Shown: piece after piece, positions 48,901-58,979 of the stretch | How the letters are laid out: every line of letters starts with the position of its first letter | Position numbering within the stretch: the first letter of the stretch is position 1 | NCBI GenBank assembly: GCA_022494885.1 | Contig: JAGVSM010003682.1 | Span: forward strand, 1-64,000 | Length of the DNA: 64,000 nucleotides | DNA from: Micrasema longulum | Taxonomy: Eukaryota > Arthropoda > Insecta > Trichoptera > Brachycentridae | Reading direction: 5' to 3' | The notes under the pieces: generated by a model | The model's database searches: none | Seen by the model: the letters and a program-made list of their open reading frames with translations, nothing else | Told to the model about the DNA's origin: nothing | Program-made: the position numbers and the translations under genes

Positions 48901-51134
48901 ATTCATAAAACCTAACATTTGGGTTACTATAAACAAATAATGTAATGATAATTTTATTAATAATAGCGATTAATTGCGGATTTTCACTATCGCCTTATTA
49001 AACGATGTTTAAAAGCAACGTAACCCCCCAGCACATCCATTCGTCAGCACTGTCTTGCGCATACTGATCGGCGTATACTTGCTACTTTTTACGTAAATAT
49101 GTATAATTATTGCTATTATTTATAATCATATGTACATAGCATTTCGTTACTAGATATGTAAAATTATTGTTATTATTTCTAATCATATGTGCATAATATT
49201 TAGTTTGTCTTTAATTTCTTAAGGTCAGTGCATATTATCATGTACCAATTATCTATATTCCCTAATTAAAAATCCCACCGCGCGCCCCTACCAACGAGTT
49301 ATATTATGCTCAGTAAAAAGTAATTGGGAAAAATAAAAGAATAACATAATTCATATAAAAATTAAATAGGTACAAAAACTAAAAAAAGTCAATTTATTAT
49401 TTATAAAAATCTTTTTTTTTTAAATAAAACTAAACAGGTAAGTAAAATAGATCATTTAAATCAAAAAGTAAATCACTTAATCATCCTGCTCCAATGCTGC
49501 CACAACAGTGTTCCACCAATTGGCTGATTGTAATATTTGGGCTTTTCCCCACCCTTTCTCCGAAGCCCACTATCCGGTGTCGTAGCAGTCTGCCCAGTGA
49601 AGAAGCCTAGCAGCAACGAAAATCCTAACCATCGTCGTAGCACACTTTAGCTGGTCGTATTTACACCACAGCTCCCCGGCGTATCGCTGCGTATATAGCA
49701 CCTGAAACTGCCCGTTCTTCACTTCCACGGAACATTGATAGAATCTTCGTGCTAGTATATCGACTCGTGAACAACAATCTCGATATTGTCACCTGATATA
49801 CATAAGTACACATTTACAGTAGGTTAGGTTAGTAATATTATTTTACGATAAAATATGAAACTCTTTGTTGATAACATACACTAGAACACTAACGATGTTT
49901 TAAGAAATATTTATTTTAAATTTTTCCTTTGCTTATGTTTTTTGGTATCAAATTAACCCTCCCTCCCCGGTGATGTGTAACTAGTACACATTGCGTCTAA
50001 TAACTATAATATCTTTATAAATATAATAAATATTTGGTTTAGATTTTCAGTATTCCTCCATTACACATTTACGTATCGACTGAAATAACTTGTTATTAAA
50101 TAATAAGTACTTATTAGGCACAAAAAAAGCATTTTATCGGAAATCAGGGATAAATTACAAATATCATCAAAAGTATACTCGCAGCATTTACTAGCTACTT
50201 AGTAGCTCTCGGGAAGTTGGCGCAGGTGCCCGTTTCGCCCGAGTTGTTAGCGATACCCAATGATTTTTTCATGTTTTCAGCAGTTATATTTGAAATTAAA
50301 AAGCCATTCCCTATAAATACTCCATTTTTCCCTTTTTAAATCTCTTATTTTTGAATGTGTAGTGACTACACAGCACCGTAACGCGCGGGTGTTTTTAGGA
50401 CAGTAAGGGAAAGGTTAATCAGTTTTGGGATCACACTTGCCATCATTCTGTCCCCGTAATAATATTACTGTCGAAGCATCCTCAGCCTCGGAGCTGAAAC
50501 TTGTCAAGTCATCATTTGTTGTGATACCGTCCGCTTATAACTATTATCTAGGAAATGATAGGTTATTATTTTGTACTGGCACGGTTTTCTGATGGTTGGA
50601 ACGTTGACATAATCAAATAAGATTTTGTCATTTTCTTTTGTGTTACTAAAACATGATAATATCGGCCGAAAACAAGTGATGACAATAAAAAAAATAATTT
50701 GTAAATACACAATTATGCAACTTAACATGAATGAGCGGAATATTTTCTAAACATAATATATATGGAACACAATACAATTACATACTTATTAATAATAATA
50801 GGTATTAAGTAGTAACTCACCAACTGCGTACATGTATAACATAAGTACTTCTTGTTTAATTAATGATAAAAATTAAACATGATTGTATTCATTCCAATAA
50901 AGTTAATTTAATTTGTTATACAGTAAATAAAAACAAACAGTTCTTATTAAAGTACACATATTATAAAGTGTCGATATTGGAATACATAATTAAAAAAATA
51001 AAACTTACCTTGACTGGCTCATACCCGCGAATACGACAGATACTGACAAACTCTAACCACTTTAGCTTTTGAAATTTTTTTTCGGACATCCAAATTCCGA
51101 TCAATTTGAAATTGTTCGTAGCCTCTTCGCACAT
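39378..51134 (-). CDS. ITPK1: Inositol-tetrakisphosphate 1-kinase (ITPK1), five coding exons
   Basis: Seen: joining 51134-51009, 45056-44958, 42943-42846, 42340-42056 and 39915-39378 (all minus, all GT-AG) gives 1146 bp, 381 residues plus TAA. Motifs in order: GIWMSEKK (residues 13-20), HKLTD (60-64), TVLD (94-97), the glycine-loop segment KPLVAHGS (153-160), FVNHNALLYK (187-196), RPSLKNF (209-215), FGVDIVV (277-283) and IIDINVYPGYE (292-302). Known: ITPK1 is an ATP-grasp kinase/isomerase of inositol tris- and tetrakisphosphates feeding cytosolic InsP5/InsP6 synthesis. Human catalytic positions K199, D281, D295 and N297 correspond here to K196, D280, D294 and N296, so the active site looks intact. 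Human ITPK1 is 414 residues; the shorter length here is in the C-terminal tail. The start is the first in-frame ATG, in a good insect context (CAAAC-ATG), and puts SEKK at the family's usual distance from the N-terminus. Introns are about 5.95, 2.01, 0.51 and 2.14 kb and are full of transposon debris. Family assignment is very secure; 5' UTR exons are not determined. Confidence 0.93.
40100..41169 (+). mobile_element. LINE remnant in ITPK1 intron 4, split by a SINE
   Basis: Left part: RLERFQQKFF..., MNSLHSRRIMLDQLFLYKLINNKI, ASRPTRQIHLFY. Right part (40849-41169): CRLRIGHTVLASHLKRI...CECEEETADHVLFNCRLLP then a stop, i.e. an RLR.GH / C.C...E...H..F.C tail of Jockey/I-type elements. It is antisense to ITPK1. 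Confidence 0.75.
40539..40684 (-). mobile_element. tRNA-derived SINE family A, copy 3
   Basis: Minus-strand ACCGTGACATTCG, AGGTTTGACATTTGAACCCC and ATTTCCATTTTCTAATTTTG through AAATATTTGGGTAAT. Inserted between two LINE pieces. Confidence 0.7.
41637..41931. mobile_element. MITE family 1, long internal variant, in ITPK1 intron 4
   Basis: TTTATTGCAACAGAGAGGGA, AAAGGTTTCAGCTCTTTTG, GAATGCTACACAATGTGTA and GGAGTGAAATCCAGCCATG...GGACATATTCATAATATTGTTG. Confidence 0.75.
42056..42340 (-). CDS. ITPK1: ITPK1 coding exon 4 (ATP-grasp core)
   Basis: A 285-bp exon completing Arg108 and encoding residues 109-202 plus two bases of Arg203. The acceptor is GTCCGCCAG and the donor AACAG-GTAGGA. It carries the AHG nucleotide loop (157-159), the CVVQSFVNHN hinge and Lys196. 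It is strikingly GC-rich for this AT-rich window, especially 42110-42310, which produces long antisense shadow frames. Confidence 0.92.
42846..42943 (-). CDS. ITPK1: ITPK1 coding exon 3
   Basis: A 98-bp exon encoding CQELIGNVEQYI...TVLDNLDSVRLLLD plus two bases of Arg108. The acceptor is GTTTGACAG and the donor GATAG-GTACG. The acceptor was chosen over the CAG six bases downstream because residues 68-87 then equal the human length exactly. It matches the human QEYI...TIVLDPL..IRTLLDR segment. Confidence 0.9.
43190..43910 (-). mobile_element. LINE remnant (RTE-like) in ITPK1 intron 2
   Basis: Minus strand from 43909: KFGLEINRTKTKFIILD (post-YxDD motif of reverse transcriptase), then LFPIFSYGAETWTVKASKR and finally WRRIVNGMSEEGTNDR. 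Frames are broken. It contains a 21-bp tandem duplication (GGTCAGTCGAGTCATGGTGT) at 43660-43701. Confidence 0.75.
44205..44480 (-). repeat. Dispersed repeat shared with 36435-36680
   Basis: Reverse-oriented copy of the unnamed 250-bp family, inside ITPK1 intron 2. Confidence 0.6.
44505..44586. repeat. Hairpin with 24-bp arms
   Basis: CGACATTCATTTTAATAAGC and its complement around 44563-44586 flank a 34-nt loop; probably a small MITE or its ends. Confidence 0.65.
44671..44765 (+). repeat. Dispersed repeat shared with 12068-12165
   Basis: Second copy of the GTCCTGACGAA...CGAAACCGGTAGACATAG repeat. Confidence 0.5.
44958..45056 (-). CDS. ITPK1: ITPK1 coding exon 2
   Basis: A 99-bp exon encoding residues 43-75 (LDLDRPLEDQG...HKLTD...ADQGDVK), with acceptor TTATTTCAG and donor AAA-GTACTT, phase 0 at both ends. 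It aligns with the human segment LNLSRPIEEQG...HKLTD...EADQ. It is too short to show up as a stand-alone open reading frame and was found by family homology. Confidence 0.9.
45228..45318. mobile_element. pogo/Tigger-like transposon end in ITPK1 intron 1
   Basis: Read inward from 45318: TA-CAGTCGAACTCGGTTATTACGAG, then GAAGACGGGACCGACTGAAT, the typical Tigger-type terminal arrangement. The other end is not visible. Confidence 0.6.
46120..46296 (-). mobile_element. tRNA-derived SINE (family B-like body) in ITPK1 intron 1
   Basis: Body GCATAGAGCACTGCATTGGT and the tRNA-like CACGGGTTCCATTCCTGGCA box B on the minus strand; related to 3930-4178. Confidence 0.7.
46938..47036. mobile_element. MITE family 1, end fragment in ITPK1 intron 1
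   Basis: GTTTTCCCTCTCCGTTGCGAT ... GAAATCCAGC ... CATACTCAAAACATTGTT. Confidence 0.65.
47577..48311. mobile_element. Tigger/pogo-like DNA transposon, internally deleted
   Basis: Ends CAGTTAACCCTGCAATAACACAG and, on the other strand from 48311, CAGGTAATCTCCCTATGACACTG are imperfect inverted repeats next to TA. Inside, an open stretch at about 47720-47895 reads ELVKLIEGDGF, NIQDIRDLLMEDEIGEAKK, ICRKWLQTF. This is like the acidic C-terminal region of Tigger transposases. No DDE core remains. Confidence 0.65.
49480..49760 (-). mobile_element. LINE reverse-transcriptase C-terminal fragment in ITPK1 intron 1
   Basis: Minus strand: DILARRFYQCSVEVKNGQFQ, YTQRYAGELWCKYDQLK and VRIFVAARLLHWADCYDTG then a stop. 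The R.F..CS..VK..LF...Y...LW......+.+V..N.A.R.LL pattern is common in insect LINEs. A fragment recurs at 4240. Confidence 0.55.
49957..50414. mobile_element. piggyBac-like MITE with TTAA target sites
   Basis: TTAA at 49953-49956 and 50415-50418. Ends CCCTCCCTCCCC and CCTTTCCCTTACTG face each other, and subterminal GGTGATGTGTAACTAGTACACATT is matched inversely by GGTGCTGTGTAGTCACTACACATT. A diverged right half lies at 52480-52620. Confidence 0.7.
51009..51134 (-). CDS. ITPK1: ITPK1 coding exon 1
   Basis: Encodes residues 1-42, from the ATG at 51134-51132 to ...GYEPVK, followed by a strong donor GTAAGT (phase 0). The reading frame stays open upstream as far as a GTG at 51272, but there is no ATG there, so 51134 is preferred. 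It contains the SEKK motif near the N-terminus that is typical of animal ITPK1. Confidence 0.9.
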
Positions 51135-51420
51135 GTTTGATGAAATAACACACAACTGTTCTACGCGATATACTAAGGTTGAGTTTACGTCCGCGATCGG
51201 AGCCCATCGGCGAAGGTATCTTGTTTTCCGAGAATTAAAGGAAACTCGAATACGAGAGTCAACGGTTGCCACTTCAGCGACGCAAATGACAACTTGTTAT
51301 TTTTAATAAAATCGTCAAGAACCGACTCAATCCAAAGACACAACTCTGTCTCGACAACATTTTTCTATGATAAATTTGACAGACATGACAGCTTCCACTA
51401 AAGTAGTGTTACCACACCTC
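51135..51420 (-). promoter_or_regulatory. Probable ITPK1 5' UTR/promoter region
   Basis: The 150-250 bp upstream of the ITPK1 ATG are mid-GC with several CG dinucleotides and no repeat, unlike the surroundings, as expected for a promoter and short 5' UTR. No TATA box is evident; the start site is not resolved. Confidence 0.4.
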
Positions 51421-51995
51421 AGAATAATTCGATGACGCCATAGATAAACTATTTTAACTTGTTTTACCGGCTTTTATAAAAAATCATTCTCGAAATCTTT
51501 AGAATCACTTTCGATCATAATTCATCATTCACTATGAAAAGAATGAATATTGAATGATTTTATAACATGAGTATGAAGTGAACTTACAAGGGACAATAAA
51601 GTTCATTCAAATGTAGGTATTTAGACAAAAAATAAACAATATAAGACGATGACAAATATAATTCATATCGACGTTGAAAAAAAAAAAGTTACCAAACGAC
51701 ATGCAAAAAATTTACAAAAGAGTCAAATAAAGTTTCGAGTTTTTTCCCATATTTTAAAATTTTATTTCAAATTACGTGGGAACCACATAATTACTAAAAA
51801 AATTAATATTTTTACTAAAATATATGTTAATTGAAAACATATAACTAATATTTAACTACTGGTAATGATTATACGACGAGGCGTTAAAACTTTTATGGAA
51901 AGTTTTTAATTCCCGCGGATTTTTGTTTTGATCGAAATTAGCGCCAACTCAAAATGCTGCAAACCAAAAATATTAAGATTGTTATTATTATACTT
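51421..51995. other. AT-rich non-coding stretch
   Basis: Nothing recognised. Confidence 0.5.
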
Positions 51996-51999
51996 ATTA

Positions 52000-52320
52000 T
52001 ACAGGGTGTTCATTAAACCTTGTCACAACTGAAACCACGATGATCAGTATGGATAAGTAGACATATTGGCATATTTGAAAAAATATTTAGAACAAAATAT
52101 ATTTTTTGAAGTAAATATTTAAAAAAACAAATGGTTGCTTACTTCTGCAGGGGATGAGTGAAAGGAGTTCAGTTGTCGGTGTATCAGACTCCCCCCTCGC
52201 TCCCTCGTTTCTTCCCTACAGAAGTAAGCAACCATTTGCTTTTTTAAAATTTTATTCGTTTCAAAAAATATTTTAATGTGCCAATATGTCTTCTTGCTCA
52301 TACTGATCATCATGGTTTCG
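52000..52320. mobile_element. MITE family 2 (ACAGGGTGTTC ends), right end truncated
   Basis: Left end TACAGGGTGTTCATTAAACC. Inner inverted arms AAACAAATGGTTGCTTACTT / CAGAAGTAAGCAACCATTTG; right arm stops at ATCATGGTTTCG. Full relative at 57814. Confidence 0.8.
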
Positions 52321-53035
52321 TAAACGTCGACATTTCAAAACGGCACCGTCGCGTCGCATCGGCGCGGCGTCGCGTTGTTCTAAGTGGCAGATTTGAACTT
52401 ATTATAATTCTACATTATCTCTGAGTAGCTTTTTCGATTTTCATCGGGGTCAGTTCTTTGCTGAGCATGAGCAAATCGTTTTTTCATATTTTTAGCAATT
52501 ACATTAAACATACATTAGGTATTACTTTTGATTTCAACCATCAATAATTGAAGCAATTGCCTGCGAATATTATTATCTCATTTTTTGTATGTGTATGATT
52601 TTGGGACAGTAAGGGAAAGGTAAATGATAAGGAAAAAAACCTAATTCTGTAAAGTTGCAATATGACGCTTGGTATTTTTTTCTTTTCTGGCGTCAATATT
52701 ACTTATCAAGAAGGTTGGCAACTTAGATTTCCTAACGATAGCAAATTAGTCAGTTTAATGTTGATAAAGTGTGTATGAATTTCCAGAGATGGCGAAAAAA
52801 CAAATAATGTAGTATCAACAATCAATAATGTTACAATTTTCTTAAAAATTTATAAAGCGACACCAACGGTATTTTTTCATTGAAATACATTAAAAATGAA
52901 AAAAATAAAATACTAAACAAGAAAACTAAACTACGTGTTTTAAACTTTTAAGAACACACGTCAAATAAACCAAACTTGTTTATCATTTTCTACTCGATCG
53001 TAACACACGGTTTTTTACTGAAAGTAATAAATAAT
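52321..53035. other. Non-coding stretch with piggyBac-like MITE debris
   Basis: GC-rich GCACCGTCGCGTCGCATCGG at 52343, then 52480-52620 resembling the right half of the 49957-50414 element (GGGACAGTAAGGGAAAGG). Confidence 0.5.
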
Positions 53036-53307
53036 AAAGGCCTTATGGTGCAATGGTCAGCGCGTTTGCCTACCATGCTAGAGGTCTCGGGTTCGATTCC
53101 CGACATGGTTGATATGAAATATTTATTTAAAAGTGTGTTCTCACACCAGAATATTTCATAGTCCCTGGACTGGTAACTGAGGCGTAAGACTGATCACCAT
53201 ACCTTCACGTAGCAAAATTGATCGAGATATGCTGTGATTGGTGTACCAATCCAGTGCCCTATGCACCATCAGGTGCGGAAAGGGAATAATGATGATGAAT
53301 AAATAAT
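53036..53307 (+). mobile_element. tRNA-derived SINE family B, intact copy
   Basis: Head ATGGTGCAATGGTCAGCGCG, box B GGGTTCGATTCCCGAC, body AGAATATTTCATAGTCCCTGG...GTGCCCTATGCACCATC and tail GATGATGAATAAATAA. Best-preserved copy in the window. Confidence 0.8.
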
Positions 53308-54030
53308 GCGTCAGGTAGCTCTTGTACACAATTGTCAACAAGTGGAGATAATTTTGCCCACTTGGTAATTAACTGTAATTTTTGGTTTTATCATCCTTAC
53401 AATACGGTTTATTACTACTTTTTGGGCGAAAAAACTATTCGCTTACTTGCACACTATTCGCCAACGAGGAAGTTTAATGGTTTTTTTCAAAAACGTTTGT
53501 TAATAGACTATTAAACTACGACAATTAAAAAAAAATGTATGTATCGTGTTATAAGCGTTATGATTTTTTAAAGTTTTGTATTTCTGAAGTTACTGCGCGT
53601 GCGACGTCTCAAGTTTTTGTCCGCTTCTTCTTGATCAGTTCTGCTGATTTGTCCGTTGACTAACCGTAAACCGGAAATCTTTCACAACTCTCTTATCCTT
53701 GGTTGATTCATATGAACTAGGAATGTCGTTCAAAGTAGTTAATTTTTTATTAAAATATTTTTAAGATACCTTGCAGTACAATTTAATGCTCTATTTTTTA
53801 CCACGCGTAAGAAAACATTTTTTGTATCCAATTTCCCAAAGGGATGAACTTCCTTAGTCTATATGTTTAAAAACGCAAAATCTTCTCTCCACTATACTGC
53901 CCTGTTATTATTTTCATAAATACAAAATAATACAAAAAGGTACCTAATAAATATCAATTCACTCTAATTTTACCGTGCCTGCCATGTGGATTTGGACGAT
54001 ATGTGTACAATGGGCCAAGAGTTTATTATA
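53308..54030. other. Non-coding stretch
   Basis: 53770-53850 repeats the 7890-7985 segment. Otherwise nothing is recognised. Confidence 0.45.
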
Positions 54031-54035
54031 TAAGT

Positions 54036-54318
54036 CAACAATGTTTGATTATGTCCAAATGCTTGCAGACTGGCAGGATTTCCTCCCTAGGGAGTTGTTC
54101 ATATTTAAATTCATTTCAACAGAGAGGGAAAACATTTTTAAGAAGGGAATATGGAAGTCTAGGCATTTACGGGGCTTAAAAGACTTAAGGGTAGGCATTT
54201 ACAGGGCTTACAGGACTTAAACCAGCCAATGACAGGTCATAAGCCCTGTAAATGCGTAAACTTCCATATTCCCTTCTTAAAAATGTTTTCTCTCTCTGTT
54301 GAAATAAATTTAAATATT
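54036..54318. mobile_element. MITE family 1, copy with left end intact
   Basis: AACAATGTTTGATTATGTCC, CTCCCTAGGGAG, CAACAGAGAGGGAAAACATT, a short internal rearrangement duplicating CATTTACAGGGCTTA, then the right arm truncated near TTTAAATATTATA. Confidence 0.8.
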
Positions 54319-57155
54319 ATATAGGTACCCTACGGATTTTTCCATAGAGTAAAAAAGTCGTTTTCTAAAAACGGTTTGTATTTTTAGAGGTAAATATGAA
54401 GTGGGATGAACTTTCTTCATCATAATTTATGGCGAAACTGGCACTAGTGAGTTGTAAATAAGGACATGTGAAATAAATGTAATCTAATGAAAAAACTGAA
54501 AATATTTTAAGACGCCCTTCTCTAGAGAAAATAAAAAGATTTTCAATGCATGAGTTCATTATCAAACCATTTGAAGCTCACGCTTATTAAAGCGTTTTTT
54601 TCAATAAAATTTCATTACTCGAATAGGGTAAGTATTATCACCGGGAGGAATATCGGATTTAACACATTGTACATATAAAGGATTTCTCAAAGACTCCTTT
54701 AGTGTTTATAAAAGCTCTAATAATCAATAATTTCATTCATAAATTTCGTTTACTATTTTCAACATCTCTGAAAAGCGTTTCTATTGGGTTGGTAATAAAT
54801 TCGATCATCCAACCCCACCCAACAGTACACCACGAATCGTGCATTTGTTTTAAATGTTGGTAATCCGAATAGAAATTGAAACGACGCGTATTGCTCTCTA
54901 TGATTTTTTCCCCTTCTCTAGCCAACCTTGAAATAAATGGCGACCGTAAAATGGGGCGACATTTAAATCGTAAGGCGACTTTGATCAGCGGATATATTGT
55001 TTATATTTATCTCTATAACTACTGATCATTAATAAATTTCGATCAATTTTAACTGTTTTTTTAATGGTAACACGGAATACGATTTAAATGAAATTGTTAA
55101 ATAACTTTATTTGAAGTAAGATTTCAAGAAGTTTGAAGTGGAATCGTCAAGATATTTTTATTTTTTTTTAAATTTAGTAATATACTTTTTTTAATGATAC
55201 AAGTAATTTCATAATTTGCATTGTCTTGACATTACTGGTACTTATATCACTGAGTGTCCATTATTATGATTGTTTTATTTTTTAATTAACGAATAATAAG
55301 AAGTTTTCTAAAATGAGCTGAAATTGATAATTTTATATACATCTTTTTTTTGAGAGCGACATGATTCGAACTTATTAATAAAAGTTTTGAAACAGGGCCT
55401 ACAAAAAAATATTTTGCTCAAATACTAAGAAAAGCTGTTACTAAGAAAATTCGGGCTGCTTCCAACCATTACAAAATATTATTTGAAACACTATACAATG
55501 AATAATATAAAGTTAAACATCTTTCAAATCATTTAAGCCAGTTTTCCAGAACAGAAGGAAAATTTTATTTACCAAAATGTGAGGACTGGGTATTTTCCCT
55601 TAACATACGGGATTCCAGAATATAAATAAAAAATATTATGACTCAAATGAACGAGTCTTAAAGATTTTCTTTTAAAGGTGAGCAAATAAATGTGAAGCTT
55701 CGTTCTCGAATGATAACGGTGAAGTTATTCATCTAGTAAATCAGATAATTGTTACGAAATGCTTGTAAAAAACCTCATACACATCAATTGCACTTCTTGT
55801 GAAATTTTGTCGAACATTGTTGAATATGGCCAATATTAGTTTCCTAAGTATGTTTCACGTCTTTGTAAGAAATAGATAAACAGATACAATAATTGCTTTC
55901 CTGGAATAAAGTAATGGATTCTAATTCATTCGGTAAAATAAATGTTTTCAAAGCTGTGAAAGATAAGTTTTCACCAAATAAAAAGAACACAATAACCTCT
56001 CATTCTGTTTCGATAATAATGTCAGTCAATGAACAAATTCCTATACACAATAATACATTCATTAACTGATAATTTTATTCCATCAAAAAGCAAGGTATAT
56101 TATGTTATCTTTATCAATTATTTAAAATATTTCTTAAATACATTTTTTTAATCACCATAATATTTTTCTTGATTTATATTTTAATCTTGATTTATATTTC
56201 AATTATTATTTTTGAGTATATATAAAAATTCCATTTTTTGGTTTACAATAATTAGAAAAATAATTTATGTTTTATGTGGAATTAAAGTATATTATTTTTA
56301 ATTATTTCATGAGATTCGACTTAAACGCTTATTAAATACACGCCTAATCATAATTTGCTGATACCTGAAAGTTTTTTTTTGCAAGTAATTTACTATCGAA
56401 GGATGGATAATATAATTAAAAAAGAAGTGAAAAGTTATATTTATAATTCTTTTTTGTGTAGCACTGACTTAAAACACCGTTTTTTTTAAATAATTTATAT
56501 GTTATACTAAAAATATTTACCGATTAAAAATAAAATAAACAAATTATTGTAAAACATCACTTCCCATTTTATACTCAAGAATCGTTTTTATTTTTACGTA
56601 AAGCGAAACGTTAATGTAAATATATGTATTAAATTAATATAAAATTGTATTTAGTAGTAATGTTGTATACGTTGTATACGTTGTATACTTATATTTTTTA
56701 TCTAAATAAAGTAAAAAATAAAATGAAATGTTCAAAACAAACGCATAAAATCATGATGTATCAAAGCGACCCCATTCTGAAGGGTTGACTTTGATCACAA
56801 AGTTTTTATTATTTTCTCGCTCACACAACATAATATTTTCTCATTTAAAAAATAAGAAATTTAATTTTTCTTTTACGAAGGTTTGAAGTTCGAAACTGAA
56901 CAAAGTCACCCCATTCCACTTACTCTACTCGAATCATAAATTTTTACGTAAAAACTATATTCGCATACGATGACGTCAAACTTGTCTTTTATTTATATTC
57001 AAATGACTAGACTTTAATCCTTTATATCTCCCTTATTTCTTAACGGATTTTAATAAGAGTAGTACCGATTGTCTTGTGATTTTTTGAATTAATTTATTAG
57101 CTAATAAAAAAAACCGTGATAATAGCCCATTGTAATCAGTAAAGACAGCTTTACA
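54319..57155. other. AT-rich non-coding stretch
   Basis: No coding signal or recognisable element apart from a triple GTTGTATAC repeat at about 56663-56690. Confidence 0.5.
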
Positions 57156-57160
57156 CGTTG

Positions 57161-57198
57161 ACCAATACGTTCACCAGTACGCTGGTGCGCGTATTGGT
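57161..57198. repeat. Short strong hairpin
   Basis: ACCAATACG...CACCAG-TACG-CTGGTG...CGTATTGGT: 15 paired bases around a tiny loop in a locally GC-rich, CG-containing block (57140-57340). Confidence 0.6.
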
Positions 57199-57813
57199 AA
57201 CGAAATCGCTGCACTGCCCTCACGCTCGTGCGTCGTACAGTGTTTTTCGATACAGGCCAATGTGCGGACATGTTTAATCTCTGGTGCGTACGTCAAAAGC
57301 GCACGAAAAATACGAGGCTCTGGTGCCGAGATGGAAACTGTTACAGACGATATGTTATTTAAATATGATTTATTTGTTTAAACTTCAACTAAAAAATATG
57401 TGCACGTTTTACACTACAATATTTCATAATCCCCGGGTAATATATTATGTCTTGTGATACCAACACAATTTTTTGTATTAAATCTTGTATTTTAAATGCT
57501 AAATTTTGAATTAAAATAATAATATTTAAGTACGGTGTACGCCATAGGGCGGGCGGACTTATTTTCAATAGATTTCTTTTTTCAGGATTTTTATCTAAGC
57601 AGCCATCGAACTAAAAACACTCGTCCAGGGTTCCATACATTTTTTATTGTATTTCTTAATGTATAAGCTTAGTAAAAAAAACAATACAACGACGTCACAA
57701 AACCTGTAATCTTAGGTTACCATTTCTTGGACTTTTTATATTTATTATATTTCTTTTTTACTTCTCTCTATGTTTTTCCTATTTTCCCATCGAATATTCT
57801 CATTTTCCTTTTA

Positions 57814-58186
57814 TACAGGGTGTTCTTTGAACCCTGTCACGTCTGAAACTACGACGATCAGTATAAGCAAAGAGACATAATGGCACTTTCAAATAAATTT
57901 TTAGAATGACTAAAATCCTTAAAAAACATAAAGAAAAAAAAATGGTTGCTTAGGGGAGAAACGAGGAGGGGGAATAGGGAGTCTGATACACTGTCAACCA
58001 CACGGCCGCGTCCCCTTCGCTTCTGCCCTGCAGAAGTAAGCAACCATTTGTTTTTTTTTAAATATTTTTTTTATTTTTTAAAAATCTCTTTGTTCTTAAT
58101 ATTTTTTTTAAATATGCTAATATGACTTCTTGCCTGTACTGATCATAGTGGTTTCGGATATGACAGGGTTTAAAGAACACCCTGTA
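57814..58186. mobile_element. MITE family 2, full copy
   Basis: TACAGGGTGTTCTTTGAACC at the left and its complement (GGTTTAAAGAACACCCTGTA) at the right, with inner arms ATGGTTGCTTA / TAAGCAACCAT. TA at both edges. No transposase. Confidence 0.85.
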
Positions 58187-58189
58187 TTG

Positions 58190-58760
58190 TTATGAATCCC
58201 ACTATAGCAACTATTGATATGTTGGACACTGCATTATAAAAAATGCACCGAATATCTATATTTTTACATGTTGTATATTGCTTACCTAGAGTACTTATCC
58301 TGGTACCTGCGTTAAAAAGTTATTCAATTTTTAAGAAGGCTTCGCGGTTAAACTTGGGGAGCATCTGTTGACGAAACACTTAATTAAAGTCGAATATATT
58401 TCACAGCCTTTGTATGAAAAGTATAAAAAAGGTTCGAACAAAAGAATATAGAAAGCGTAACCCTTTTTTTTTTTCATCAAAAGTTTTTTTCTGGCAGAGA
58501 ACATGGATTTACAATTTATAATAAACATTAAAACAACACATCCAAAAAAGAATAACAATATTTACACAAACAATAGACAGAAAAAATATATGTAGGTACC
58601 AGAATAACATAAAATGATAAAATTTTAATAATAAATTTAATTCTTAACTGAGATTGAAATAAATTTAACATTTTCAAATTTCATTCAATTACGCTCATAA
58701 ATATATAATTTTAACAAACGCTAAATATGTACAAATTTTTTGGTTATTTATAAAAAATAA
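58190..58760. other. AT-rich non-coding stretch
   Basis: Nothing recognised. Confidence 0.5.
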
Positions 58761-58979
58761 AAAAAAATGAATAACCCGCTAAGCCTTTATTTGAGGCTTG
58801 TTAGCAGGTGGGATAGAGGGGATATGGAAGGAGGTAATGAAAAATACACAACAAGACTTAGACCAATTGAGAAAAAACCTTCCTTGGATTTTTTTCATGC
58901 AACTGGCGGAAATCGAACTCGTGACGCCAGATTCACAGTTGGCCGTCTAACCAACTGCGCTACGGAGCCTGTCGCCTGT
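58761..58979 (-). mobile_element. tRNA-derived SINE family C, copy 2
   Basis: Minus strand: GGCTCCGTAGCGCAGTTGG (box A), CACGAGTTCGATTTCCGCC (box B), body ACCTCCTTCCATATCCC and GGCTTAGCGGGTTATTC, A-rich end. It keeps the full head missing from copy 1. Confidence 0.85.

Noticed and set aside
51135..51272. N-terminal extension of ITPK1 to 51272
   Set aside because: The first codon there is GTG, not ATG, and the extension exceeds the family's usual N-terminus; the ATG at 51134 has good context.
53040..53112. tRNA gene at the family-B SINE head
   Set aside because: Boxes A and B are good, but there is no clean acceptor stem and the same head-plus-body unit recurs, so it is a SINE.
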